A stretch of DNA of 22,620 nucleotides, taken from contig JBQGEK010000088.1 of assembly GCA_052039575.1 (NCBI GenBank), positions 1-22,620 of the forward strand, read 5' to 3'. This document shows, piece after piece, positions 6,533 through 14,280 of the stretch; within the stretch, counting starts at the first letter, position 1, and each line of letters starts with the position of its first letter. The notes beneath the pieces were generated by a model. It was not told where the DNA came from and searched no databases. It was given only the letters and a program-made list of their open reading frames with translations. The translations under genes and the position numbers were made by a program. This DNA is from Patulibacter sp052039575 (GTDB taxonomy: Bacteria > Actinomycetota > Thermoleophilia > Solirubrobacterales > Solirubrobacteraceae).

Positions 6533-6742
6533 TTCGCGCCCGCTCGGGGCGCTGAACCGCGTGGACGCGTGCGTCCCGTCGCAGAACGGCCGGATCCTCG
6601 ACCGTCCGCAACGGCACAGCGCCATCGGCGAGCGCCCCGCGTCGATCTCGTTGCCGTCCTGATCCCGAAGCACCACCGGCCCGCGCACGATCAGCGGGCC
6701 GTTGCGGTACGGCACGATCACGACCTCCTCGGGGTCGCTCAT
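6521..6742 (-). CDS. CDGSH iron-sulfur domain protein
   Basis: A 73-residue protein with one CDGSH motif, CRCGRSRIRPFCDGTH (43-58). Cys43, Cys45, Cys54 and His58 would hold a 2Fe-2S cluster in the 3Cys-1His manner. This small redox- and pH-sensitive cluster usually acts in electron or cluster transfer. The preceding VVLRDQDGNEI (23-33) is the usual beta strand part of the fold. Its ATG overlaps the methyltransferase stop by 4 bases (ATGA), so the two are co-translated. Together they diverge from the iron-containing redox enzyme, and I know this trio as a recurring neighbourhood in actinobacteria. A plausible but unproved role is electron delivery to that enzyme. Its 3' end overlaps the convergent MpsC-like gene by 12 bases. 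Confidence 0.92.
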   Translation of the reverse strand: MSDPEEVVIVPYRNGPLIVRGPVVLRDQDGNEIDAGRSPMALCRCGRSRIRPFCDGTHASTRFSAPSGRESRP

Positions 6743-7485
6743 CGCGCCGGGCCGTCGCTCGCCGGAGCCGTCGCGCGGATCACGACCAGCTGCTCGACCG
6801 CCGGCCCCTCGTCGATCAGGCCTGCCTCGCGGAGCCTGGCGGCGCGCCGCGACATCACCGCCCCGAAGGGGATGTCGCGGCGTGCCGCGACGGAGACCCC
6901 GAGCCCGCACGCCTCCAGCTCGTCGATCGTGCGTTGCGGATCGTTGACCTCGCTGTGGACCATCAGCATCCGACCGCCCGGACGGAGGCGCGCCGGCGCC
7001 TCGCGGCAGATCCGGTCGACGATCGCCCGCCCGTCCGACCCGCCGTCCCAGGCGCGGGCGGCCCCGCGGGTCGGCAGCGCGTCCTGCTCCGACGGCACGT
7101 ACGGCGGATTGCTGACGATCAGGTCGTAGCGGCCGGCGGGCGCAGCGTCGAACAGGTTCCCGCGGCGCACGATCGACGCTCCACCCGTCGCCCACAGGTT
7201 CAGGCGCGCGGCGAGCACCGCCCGGCGCGACAGGTCGACCGCGACGACCTCGTCGGCCCCGGAGCGCATCGCAGCGACCGCGACCACTCCCGAGCCCGTG
7301 CACAGATCCAGCACCCGGGCACCGGCCACGTCCTCCGCAGCCACCGCCGCGGCTAGCAGCATCGAATCCTCCGACGGGGGATAGACGGCCGGCAGCCGCA
7401 GCAGCGGTCGCCGGCGAGCCGGGGACTGCGGCTCGGCGCCGGCTGCGGGCACGGCAACGGTCGCGAACGAGGGGTCGTGGGCCAT
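6739..7485 (-). CDS. HemK2/PrmC-like class I methyltransferase
   Basis: A 248-residue S-adenosylmethionine-dependent methyltransferase. VYPPSEDSMLL (34-44) is the YxPxEDS segment of the HemK2/MTQ2 branch. Motif I is VLDLCTGSGVVAV (58-70), an acidic residue at the end of strand 2 lies in VAVDLS (81-86), and the catalytic NPPY (126-129) is the signature for amide or amine methylation, as in PrmC's action on release-factor glutamine. The PrmC N-terminal helical domain is missing, so this is not the housekeeping PrmC. The target could be a protein or a small molecule. It is first in a two-gene unit with the CDGSH gene. GGGTAC lies upstream on the same strand in the shared divergent promoter, and GAGGA near the ATG could bind ribosomes. 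Confidence 0.88.
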   Translation of the reverse strand: MAHDPSFATVAVPAAGAEPQSPARRRPLLRLPAVYPPSEDSMLLAAAVAAEDVAGARVLDLCTGSGVVAVAAMRSGADEVVAVDLSRRAVLAARLNLWATGGASIVRRGNLFDAAPAGRYDLIVSNPPYVPSEQDALPTRGAARAWDGGSDGRAIVDRICREAPARLRPGGRMLMVHSEVNDPQRTIDELEACGLGVSVAARRDIPFGAVMSRRAARLREAGLIDEGPAVEQLVVIRATAPASDGPAR

Positions 7486-7524
7486 GAAGAGTCCTCAATC
7501 GAGAAAGGGGGGACGACGCTCCGC

Positions 7525-7587
7525 GTACCCCGAACCGGCCGACCCGTACCCGTACCGAGTCGGTACGCCCCGGTCCGATTCGGGTAC
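7525..7587. promoter_or_regulatory. Mirror-image divergent promoter region with central palindrome
   Basis: Rightward, GTACGC (7563-7568), 13 bases and GGGTAC (7582-7587) end 9 bases before the redox enzyme ATG. Leftward, GTACGG (7549-7544), 13 bases and GGGTAC (7530-7525) face the methyltransferase gene. Between them is a perfect palindrome, CGTACCGA-G-TCGGTACG (7551-7567). The -35 positions do not match GTTT. The arrangement suggests a single operator that controls both directions. Confidence 0.45.
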
Positions 7588-7596
7588 GCGTCGAGC

Positions 7597-8637
7597 ATGT
7601 CCCTGCCCCCGCTCCCGCGGTCCCGCGGGCCGATCAGCGAGCAGCTGATCGACGCCCTTCAGCGCTCCCCGTCGCTCGGCCGCCGGCGTCTCGGCGTCCC
7701 GACCGCCGACGAGATCGCCCCCGATCCGGCCGGTGACGAGGACCTGCAGCTGGCGCTGTACCTCTGCTATGAGCTGCACTACCGCGGGCTCGAAGGGGTA
7801 TCGGACGCCTGGGAGTGGGATCCGAGCCTGCTCGCCCTGCGAGGCACGCTCGAGCGCGCGTTCGAGCTGTCCGTCCGCCAGCTGGTGGTGGCGTCCCCGG
7901 AGACCGGTCCGCGGGAGATGGACCTCGCCCTGGCCGAGCTGATCCGCGACGACGACGCCCCGGCGCTGTCCTCGTTCGTCCAGCGACAGGCGTCGGTCGA
8001 CCAGGTACGCGAGCTGCTCGTGCATCGATCCGCGTACCAGCTGAAGGAAGCCGACCCCCATTCGTTCGCGCTGCCGCGGCTCTGGGGCCGCCCGAAGTCG
8101 GCGATGGTCGAGATCCAGGTCGACGAGTACGGCGGCGGCAAGCCCGACCGGATCCACGCCGACCTGTACGCGACGATGATGCGCGAGCTGCAGCTCGACG
8201 GGACGTACGGTGCGTACCTCGACCTGATCCCCGGCGCGACGCTCGCGACCGTCAACCTGGCTTCGATGTTCGGGCTGCACCGGCGCCTGCGCGCCGCGTG
8301 CGCCGGCCACCTGGCGGTCACCGAGATGACCTCGTCGGTGCCGAGCCGGCGGTACGCGGCGGGCCTGCGACGGCTCGGGTTCACCAGCACCGAAGCGACC
8401 GACTTCTACGACGAGCACGTCGAGGCCGATGCCGTTCACGAGAGCATCGCGGCGGTCGATCTCGCCGGTGGACTCGCCGAGCAGGATCCGGCGCTCGGCC
8501 GCAGCGCGCTGTTCGGCGCGGCCGCGCTGCTCGCGCTCGAAGCCCGGTTCGCGCGGCGGGTGATGGCGGCGTGGGAGGCCGGCGAGTGCTCGTTGCTGCG
8601 GCCGCTGCCGCAGTTGCGGGAGACCGTCCCCGGCTGA
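7597..8637 (+). CDS. Iron-containing redox enzyme, haem-oxygenase-like (HDO) fold
   Basis: A 346-residue protein of the iron-containing redox enzyme family, a haem-oxygenase-like fold that in characterised members (for example UndA, BesC, SznF) builds a non-haem iron centre which activates oxygen. The family-typical block QVDEYGGGKPDRIHADL (174-190), GLHRRLRAACAGHLAVTEM (226-244) and FYDEHVEADAVHE (270-282) are clear. Likely ligands are among Glu59, His61, Glu177, His187, His238, Glu243, Asp272, His274 and His281, but I cannot assign them individually. The substrate is unknown. It diverges from the methyltransferase-CDGSH unit, which may supply a partner. I chose the ATG at 7597 because family similarity begins there and GGGTAC lies 9 bases before it. 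An upstream in-frame ATG would overlap the divergent gene. Confidence 0.88.
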   Translation: MSLPPLPRSRGPISEQLIDALQRSPSLGRRRLGVPTADEIAPDPAGDEDLQLALYLCYELHYRGLEGVSDAWEWDPSLLALRGTLERAFELSVRQLVVASPETGPREMDLALAELIRDDDAPALSSFVQRQASVDQVRELLVHRSAYQLKEADPHSFALPRLWGRPKSAMVEIQVDEYGGGKPDRIHADLYATMMRELQLDGTYGAYLDLIPGATLATVNLASMFGLHRRLRAACAGHLAVTEMTSSVPSRRYAAGLRRLGFTSTEATDFYDEHVEADAVHESIAAVDLAGGLAEQDPALGRSALFGAAALLALEARFARRVMAAWEAGECSLLRPLPQLRETVPG

Positions 8638-8707
8638 GCCGCCACCCGGGTCCCGCGTGCACCGCACGCGCGGGCTCACCCGTACGAGGTGATCGGCCGC
8701 GCGGGTC

Positions 8708-8732
8708 GTTTGTCGCCGACGGTCGAGGGTAA
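8708..8732 (+). promoter_or_regulatory. SigB-type promoter of the heptose operon
   Basis: GTTTGT (8708-8713), a 13-base spacer and GGGTAA (8727-8732) fit the GTTT-N13-GGGTA pattern. The box ends 10 bases before the gmhB ATG, so the transcript would begin a few bases before the start codon. An AAGGA sequence overlaps the -10 and would be absent from such an mRNA. Confidence 0.6.
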
Positions 8733-8742
8733 GGACCCGCCC

Positions 8743-9273
8743 ATGCCGGCGGACGCCGTACTCTTCGACCGGGACGGAACCCTGCTCGTCGACGTGCCGT
8801 ACAACGGCGATCCGGCCCGGGTCCGCCCGGTCGACGGTGCCCGGCGCGCGCTCGCGCGACTCCGCTCCGCCGGAGTCCCCGTCGGCGTGATCAGCAACCA
8901 GAGCGGGGTCGCTCGCGGCACGCTGACCGTCGCCCAGGTGCATGCGGTGAACGCGCGGATGACCGGCCTGCTCGGACCGCTGGATCCCGTGCTCTTCTGC
9001 CCGCACGGGCCGCACGACGGATGCGAGTGCCGCAAGCCTCGGCCGGGGCTGCTGATCGAGGCGGCCGATCTGCTCGGAGTCCGTCCCGGCGGCTGCGCCG
9101 TGGTCGGCGACATCGGCATCGACGTCGCGGCCGCCCACGCGGTCGGTGCGCGCGGGATCCTCGTCCCCACCCCCGTCACCCCCCACGACGAGATCTCGGC
9201 CGCCGCCGAGGTCGCGCCCGACCTGGCGGCCGCGGTCGACCTGCTGCTCGACGCTCCCGGGAGCTCCCCGTGA
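8743..9273 (+). CDS. gmhB: D-glycero-D-manno-heptose 1,7-bisphosphate phosphatase (HAD-IIIA)
   Basis: A 176-residue HAD phosphatase that would remove the 7-phosphate from heptose 1,7-bisphosphate. The nucleophile motif is FDRDGTL (8-14) with Asp9 and Asp11. SNQSGVARG (51-59) is motif II. The zinc loop of the GmhB/HisB-N type is CPHGPHDGCECRKPRPG (86-102), with Cys86, His88, Cys94 and Cys96, and GDIGIDV (122-128) is the last motif. Length and motifs match GmhB well. It opens a seven-gene run with gmhA and hldE, which fixes the pathway. Its stop overlaps the GTG of the next gene by 4 bases. An in-frame ATG further upstream lies ahead of the promoter and is unlikely to be used. Confidence 0.93.
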   Translation: MPADAVLFDRDGTLLVDVPYNGDPARVRPVDGARRALARLRSAGVPVGVISNQSGVARGTLTVAQVHAVNARMTGLLGPLDPVLFCPHGPHDGCECRKPRPGLLIEAADLLGVRPGGCAVVGDIGIDVAAAHAVGARGILVPTPVTPHDEISAAAEVAPDLAAAVDLLLDAPGSSP

Positions 9274-10313
9274 CGGGCACGTTGATCACCCGCCTGGACA
9301 GTCTCGGCGACGTCCTGCTGACCGGTCCCGCCGTCGCCGCCGCCGCCCGCGGAGGCCCGGTCACGTTCGCCTGCGGCCCGCGAGGCCGGGCGGCAGCGGC
9401 GATGCTGTCCGGCGTCGACGAGCTGGTCGTGCTCGACACCCCGTGGATCGACGCGACCCCGCGACCGGTCTCGCGCGCCGCGCTCGACGCGTTCGTCACG
9501 ACGGTCGCCGAGGTCGCACCCGAACGGGCGGCGATCCTCGGATCGTCCCGCCAGAGCCCGCTGCCGACGGCGCTGCTGCTGCGCCTCGCGGGCGTCGCCG
9601 AGATCGCCGCGATCTGCCGCGACCGCGCCGGCACGCTGCTGGATCACCGCCTGCCCGACCCCGGCGACGTGCACGAGATCGAGCGCAACCTGACGGTGAC
9701 CGCGGCGCTCGGGTTCACCCGAGAGCGGCCGACCGCGGACCTCGACCTGCTCCGTGACCACGGAGCGCGCCCTCGCGGCCTTCCCGACGGCGACTACGTC
9801 GTCGTGCACCCCGGGACGTCGGTACCGGCCCGGGCGTGGCCGCCTCGCCACCACCGCGAGCTCGTCCGCCGCCTTGCGGCCGACGGGCGACCGGTGGTGG
9901 TCACCGGCGACGCCGGGGACCGGCGGCTGACCGCCTACGTGGCGGACGGTCACGCGATCGACCTCGGCGGCCGAACGTCGCTGCCCGCCCTCGCGGAGAC
10001 GCTCGCCGGAGCGTCGGTGGCGGTCGTCGGCAACACCGGTCCGGCGCACCTCGCCGCGGCCGTCGGCACGCCGGTGGCGTCGCTGTTCGCCCCGACCGTG
10101 CCCGCCGCGCGCTGGCGACCGTGGTCGGTCCCCCACGAGCTGCTGTTCCTCCCCGTCGCGTGCGCCGGGTGCCACGCCGGGTCGTGCCCCGCCGACGCGC
10201 ACCACTGCATGGACGGCGTGCCCGTCGACGACGTCCTGGCCGCGATCGCCCGGCTCGCCCCGGCGCCCGCCGAGTCCGCCGACGCCACCACCGTGCTCGG
10301 AGCGACACCGTGA
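9270..10313 (+). CDS. Glycosyltransferase family 9 (heptosyltransferase-like), first copy
   Basis: A 347-residue GT-B enzyme of family 9, the family of ADP-heptose:LPS heptosyltransferases. The N-terminal acceptor half begins ITRLDSLGDVLLTGPA (6-21). The donor half has VHPGTSVPARAWP (179-191), and GNTGPAHLAAAVGTPVASLF (254-273) is the conserved sugar-nucleotide site. A cysteine-rich tail, CAGCHAGSC (298-306) plus Cys313, resembles that of many heptosyltransferases and may bind metal or form disulfides. The donor is probably the ADP-heptose made by the flanking genes. The acceptor is unknown, because a monoderm has no lipid A. It is coupled to its neighbours by 4-base GTGA overlaps on both sides and starts with GTG. 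Confidence 0.9.
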   Translation: MTGTLITRLDSLGDVLLTGPAVAAAARGGPVTFACGPRGRAAAAMLSGVDELVVLDTPWIDATPRPVSRAALDAFVTTVAEVAPERAAILGSSRQSPLPTALLLRLAGVAEIAAICRDRAGTLLDHRLPDPGDVHEIERNLTVTAALGFTRERPTADLDLLRDHGARPRGLPDGDYVVVHPGTSVPARAWPPRHHRELVRRLAADGRPVVVTGDAGDRRLTAYVADGHAIDLGGRTSLPALAETLAGASVAVVGNTGPAHLAAAVGTPVASLFAPTVPAARWRPWSVPHELLFLPVACAGCHAGSCPADAHHCMDGVPVDDVLAAIARLAPAPAESADATTVLGATP

Positions 10314-11566
10314 GGGTCGCGCTCGTATCGGAGCATGCGAGCCCGCTCGCCGCTCTCGGCGGCGTCGACGCCGGCGGGCAGAACGTCCACGTCGCCGAGC
10401 TCGCCGACGCGCTGAGCCTCGCCGGACACCACGTGGTCGTCTACACCCGCCGCGACGCCGCGGGCCAGCCGCCCCGGGTGCTGCTGGCGTCCGGGGTCGA
10501 GGTGGTGCACGTCGACGCCGGTCCCGCGCGGTCGATCCCGAAGGACGACCTGCTCCCGGCGATGGGTCCGTTCGGAGAGCAGCTGCTCACCGCCTGGCGT
10601 CGGGAGCCTCCCGACGTCGTGCACGAGCACTTCTGGATGTCCGGGTTGGCCGCGATGCACGCCGCTCGATCGCTGGGCATCCCCGTGGTCCAGACCTTCC
10701 ACGCGCTCGGGGTCGTCAAGCGCCGACACCAAGGTGCCGCCGACACCAGCCCGCCGGTGCGCGCGGTGCTCGAACCCCGACTCGCCCACAGCGTCGACCA
10801 TGTGATCGCCACCTGCAGCGACGAGCTGCTCGAACTGCGTCAGCTCGGGGTTCCCCGCCGCCGGATCACCACCATTCCGTGCGGCGTCGACCTCGGTCGG
10901 TTCACGCCACGCGGACCGGTCGAGCCCCGCGGCCGACGACGGCTGCGGGTGGTCGCCGTGAGCCGCCTGGTGCCGCGCAAGGGGATCGCCGACCTGATCA
11001 CGGCGCTGCCGACGGCCCCGCCGATCGAGCTGATCGTCGCCGGAGGTCCCGACCGCGCCGACCTCGACCACGACCAGGAAGCCCGCCGCCTGCGACTGCT
11101 CGCTCGGGGCCTCGGAGTCGAGCAGCAGGTCGACCTGCGCGGACGGGTGGCCCGTGATGACCTTCCGGCCCTGCTGCGGTCGGCCGACCTGGTGGCGAAC
11201 GTCCCGTGGTACGAGCCGTTCGGAATCGTCCCCGTCGAGGCGATGGCGTGCGGGGTCCCGGTGCTGGCCAGCGCCGTCGGCGGGATGATCGACACCGTCG
11301 TGCCCGGACAGACCGGGTGGCACGTCCCGCCCCGCTCCCCCGCCGTGGTCTCCAGCGCCCTCGAGCGGATCGAGTCGTCCCCCGCCCAACGGTCGCGGTT
11401 CGGAGCGGCGGGAGCACGCCGCGCCGCGCGACAGTACGGGTGGATCCGGATCGCGCAGGCGACGATCGCCACGTACCGACACGTGGTCGACGCCGACCGG
11501 CGGCGGCGCGCGACCTTCGGTCCGCCCGGCCACGCCCCGGGCACCCGAAGGGCGGCGATCGGATGA
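10310..11566 (+). CDS. Glycosyltransferase family 4 (GT-B, retaining)
   Basis: A 418-residue retaining GT-B glycosyltransferase. The N-terminal domain starts VALVSEHASPLAALGGVDAG (3-22) with the glycine-rich loop and GQNVHVAELADAL (23-35), and includes DVVHEHFWMSGL (102-113). The C-terminal donor domain begins VAVSRLVPRKGI (215-226) and has WYEPFGIVPVEAMACGVPVL (300-319), the E-x7-E motif with Glu302 and Glu310. The overall pattern is MshA- or sucrose-synthase-like. It uses a nucleotide sugar that cannot be named; heptose is possible from context. The C-terminal 20 residues are Arg- and Pro-rich. It overlaps both neighbours by 4 bases. Confidence 0.9.
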   Translation: MRVALVSEHASPLAALGGVDAGGQNVHVAELADALSLAGHHVVVYTRRDAAGQPPRVLLASGVEVVHVDAGPARSIPKDDLLPAMGPFGEQLLTAWRREPPDVVHEHFWMSGLAAMHAARSLGIPVVQTFHALGVVKRRHQGAADTSPPVRAVLEPRLAHSVDHVIATCSDELLELRQLGVPRRRITTIPCGVDLGRFTPRGPVEPRGRRRLRVVAVSRLVPRKGIADLITALPTAPPIELIVAGGPDRADLDHDQEARRLRLLARGLGVEQQVDLRGRVARDDLPALLRSADLVANVPWYEPFGIVPVEAMACGVPVLASAVGGMIDTVVPGQTGWHVPPRSPAVVSSALERIESSPAQRSRFGAAGARRAARQYGWIRIAQATIATYRHVVDADRRRRATFGPPGHAPGTRRAAIG

Positions 11567-12198
11567 GGGCGCGGGAAGCGGCGGCCGCGCTCGCCGAGGC
11601 GATCGCCGCGAGCGGTCCCCTGCTCGACGAGGTCGAGCGCTGGGGCGTGCTCGTCGCCGACGCCGTGCTCGCCGGCGGACGGCTGCTGGTCGCCGGCAAC
11701 GGCGGAAGCGCCGCCGAGGCCCAGCACCTGACCGCCGAGCTCGTCGGCCGGTTCGAGACCGAGCGGTCGCCGCTCTCGGCGATCGCGCTGCACGCCGAGA
11801 CGTCGAGCCTGACGGCGATCGGCAACGACTACGGGCACGCGGCCGTCTTCGCCCGGCAGGTCCGCGCCCACGGGAGGCCCGGTGACGTGGTCCTGCTGAT
11901 CAGCACCTCGGGCCGCAGCCCCAACGTGGTGGAAGCCGCGCACGCGGCCGCGGCGATGGCCCTGGTCTCGTTGGCCCTCACCGGCCCGGGCCCGAATCCG
12001 CTGACGGACCGCTGCACTGCGGCCGCCGCGGTGCCCTCCGCGCGGGTCGCGACGGTCCAGGAGGTGCACCTGCTGGCGGTCCATGCGCTGTGCGCGGCGG
12101 TCGATCGCCGTGTCGCGGCGGTCTCGTCCGCCGAGGACCAGGCCGGCGAGCACCTGCTGCGACGATCGCGGCACCTGACGACGGGGACACGCCCATGA
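11563..12198 (+). CDS. gmhA: Sedoheptulose 7-phosphate isomerase
   Basis: A 211-residue SIS-domain isomerase that converts sedoheptulose 7-phosphate to D-glycero-D-manno-heptose 7-phosphate, the first committed step of the pathway. GNGGSAAEAQHLTAELVGRF (45-64) includes His55 and Glu59, equivalent to the zinc and catalytic residues of GmhA. STSGRSPNV (114-122) binds the phosphate. Gln166 and His174 in TVQEVHLLAVH complete the family pattern. The C-terminal 25 residues extend slightly beyond the usual end. Start (ATGA) and stop both overlap neighbours by 4 bases, which implies tight translational coupling with the glycosyltransferase and hldE. Confidence 0.94.
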   Translation: MRAREAAAALAEAIAASGPLLDEVERWGVLVADAVLAGGRLLVAGNGGSAAEAQHLTAELVGRFETERSPLSAIALHAETSSLTAIGNDYGHAAVFARQVRAHGRPGDVVLLISTSGRSPNVVEAAHAAAAMALVSLALTGPGPNPLTDRCTAAAAVPSARVATVQEVHLLAVHALCAAVDRRVAAVSSAEDQAGEHLLRRSRHLTTGTRP

Positions 12199-13595
12199 CG
12201 TCGCTGCTGGTGATCGGAGACGCGGTGCTCGACGTCGACGTCGCGGGGCACTCGGCGCGGCTCAGCTCGGACGCACCGGTGCCGGTGGTGGCGTCCGGAC
12301 GCACCCGGGTCCGGCCCGGAGGCGCCGGACTCGCGGCGGTGCTCGCGGCCCGCGACGGCGCGGACGTCTGCCTGGTCACCGGAATCGGAGCGGACGTCGC
12401 CGGGAGTCGGCTGCGCGACCTGCTGCGCGCCGAGGGCGTCGACGTCCACGACATCGGCCGCGACGGCGACACCGTGACCAAGACCCGGATCCTCGCCGCA
12501 GGGCATCCCGTCGTGCGGTTGGACGACGGCGACCCCGGCACGCCCGGCGAGCTTCGCCCCGCGGAGAGCGCGCACCTGACGGACGGCGATGCGGTGCTGG
12601 TCGCCGACTACGGTCTCGGCACCGCCGACACCGATGGCGTGCGAGCGCTGCTGCGCAACCGGATCGAGCGCGGTCGGCCGGTGATCTGGGACCCGCACCC
12701 GCGTGGTGCGACGCCCGTGCCAGGGTGTGCCGCCGTCACGCCGAACCTGCGCGAGGCGCTCGACTTCACCCGCGGCTCGGACGTCGGAGGCCCGCTCGAC
12801 CAGGCGTGCCGGGCGGGCGCCGCGCTGGCGGAGCAGTGGCGGGCCGACGACATCTGCATCACCTGCGGCGAGCACGGTGCCGTCCTCGTCGGCCCGGCGA
12901 GCACGCCGCTGACCGCCGCGGCGCCCCACGCGTCGTCCGGTGATCCGTGCGGAGCCGGCGACCGCTTCGCCTCCCGGCTCGCGCTCGCCTACGCCGACGG
13001 TCGCCCGCCCGGGTCGGCCGTCCGTCACGCCGTGATCGCCGCGACCTCGTTCGTCGACGCGGGGGGAGCCGGCGCGGTGGTCGACGGTCCCGCATGGACC
13101 GCGGGTACGGCCGGACCGGCGCTCACGTCGAACGGCACCAGCGACGCGATCGACCTGGCCGAGCGGACGCGCGACGCCGGCGGGACGGTCGTGACGACCG
13201 GTGGCTGCTTCGACCTGCTGCACGCCGGGCACGTGGAGTCGTTGCGCGCCGCACGTGGACTCGGCGACGCGCTGATCGTCTGCCTCAACTCGGACGCCTC
13301 GGTACGCCGGTTGAAGGGTCCGCAGCGGCCGATCGTGCCGGTCGAGGACCGCGCCGCCGTGCTCGCCGCGCTCAGCTGCGTCGACGCCGTCGCGATCTTC
13401 GACGACGACAGCCCCGCGCGTCTGCTCGAGCGGCTGCGGCCGCACGTCTTCGTCAAGGGCGGCGACTACCGCCCGTCCCGGCTCCCGGAGGCCGCGGTGC
13501 TCGACGCCTGGGGCGGCCGAGCGGTCACCGTGCCGCTGGTCGCCGGGCACTCCACCACCGCGATCCTCCAGGAGGTGCGACACCGTGCCGTCTGA
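12195..13595 (+). CDS. hldE: Bifunctional heptose 7-phosphate kinase / heptose 1-phosphate adenylyltransferase
   Basis: A 466-residue fusion, close to the usual HldE length of about 477. The N-terminal PfkB-type kinase begins LLVIGDAVLDVDV (4-16), has the PGGAG substrate segment (41-45) and ends with the catalytic GDPCGAGDRF (249-258, Asp256). This half makes the beta-1,7-bisphosphate. The C-terminal nucleotidyltransferase has GCFDLLHAGHVESL (337-350, the HxGH motif), LNSDASVRRLKG (364-375), KGGDY (421-425) and HSTT (452-455), and attaches AMP to heptose 1-phosphate. The fused beta/ADP type, rather than separate GDP-heptose enzymes (HddA, HddC), indicates ADP-heptose as product. It overlaps gmhA by 4 bases and the SDR gene by 11. 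Confidence 0.94.
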   Translation: MTSLLVIGDAVLDVDVAGHSARLSSDAPVPVVASGRTRVRPGGAGLAAVLAARDGADVCLVTGIGADVAGSRLRDLLRAEGVDVHDIGRDGDTVTKTRILAAGHPVVRLDDGDPGTPGELRPAESAHLTDGDAVLVADYGLGTADTDGVRALLRNRIERGRPVIWDPHPRGATPVPGCAAVTPNLREALDFTRGSDVGGPLDQACRAGAALAEQWRADDICITCGEHGAVLVGPASTPLTAAAPHASSGDPCGAGDRFASRLALAYADGRPPGSAVRHAVIAATSFVDAGGAGAVVDGPAWTAGTAGPALTSNGTSDAIDLAERTRDAGGTVVTTGGCFDLLHAGHVESLRAARGLGDALIVCLNSDASVRRLKGPQRPIVPVEDRAAVLAALSCVDAVAIFDDDSPARLLERLRPHVFVKGGDYRPSRLPEAAVLDAWGGRAVTVPLVAGHSTTAILQEVRHRAV

Positions 13596-14280
13596 ACGCT
13601 TGGGAACCGTGCTGATCACCGGGGGCGCCTCCGGCCTGGGAGCGGCCACCGCGGAGCTGATCCGCTGGTCCGGCGGCACCCCGGTCGTGCTCGACCGCAC
13701 GCCGCCGGACAGCGGCTTCGCCCACACGGTCGTCGACCTGGCCGACGGGCGGGCGACCGAGGCGGCCGTCACCCGGGTCGTCGACGAGCACGGACCGCTG
13801 TCCGGCGTGGTCTGCGCCGCGGGCACCGACTCGTGCGGGCCGCTCGCCACCGTCGACGCGGCGAGCTGGGAACGTGTCGTGGCCGTCAACCTGCTCGGCA
13901 CCGCTGCCGTGGCGCGGGCCAGCCTGGACGCGCTCGAGCGCAGCGGCGGCACGCTGATCACCGTCGCCTCGACGCTCGGGTTCCGGGCCCTTCCCGACGC
14001 CAGCGCGTACTGCGCGAGCAAGTTCGGCGTCGTCGGCCTGACGCGTGCGCTCGCCGTCGAGACCCAGGGCCGCGTCCGGGTGACGTTGCTGGTCCCGGGC
14101 GGCATGCAGACGGCGTTCTTCGACGGGCGTCCGGCGCAGTACCGGCCGGCACCCGGGCAGCTGCTCAACGCTCCCGAGGACGTCGCCGCGGCGGTGCTGT
14201 TCGCGCTCCGCCAGCCAGGCCAGTGCGAGTTGCGAGAACTGGTCGTCACCCCGTCGATCGAAGGGTCGTGGCCGCCATGA
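13585..14280 (+). CDS. Classical short-chain dehydrogenase/reductase in the heptose operon
   Basis: A 231-residue classical SDR. TGGASGLG (12-19) is the cofactor loop, CAAG (77-80) stands for NNAG, Ser129 and Tyr142-x-x-x-Lys146 (AYCASK) form the active site, and PGGMQTAFF (171-179) follows. The short length and TGxxxGxG loop separate it from extended SDRs such as HldD, so it is not the normal heptose epimerase. It could oxidise or reduce the heptose or the acceptor; this is inference from position alone. The GTG start has GGAGG about 9 bases upstream, and 11 bases overlap hldE. The stop overlaps the next ATG by 4 bases. Confidence 0.9.
   Translation: MPSERLGTVLITGGASGLGAATAELIRWSGGTPVVLDRTPPDSGFAHTVVDLADGRATEAAVTRVVDEHGPLSGVVCAAGTDSCGPLATVDAASWERVVAVNLLGTAAVARASLDALERSGGTLITVASTLGFRALPDASAYCASKFGVVGLTRALAVETQGRVRVTLLVPGGMQTAFFDGRPAQYRPAPGQLLNAPEDVAAAVLFALRQPGQCELRELVVTPSIEGSWPP

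Noticed and set aside
7477..7596. Upstream ATG that would add 40 residues to the iron-containing redox enzyme
   Set aside because: The extension overlaps the start of the divergent methyltransferase and covers the palindromic promoter; similarity to the family starts at 7597.
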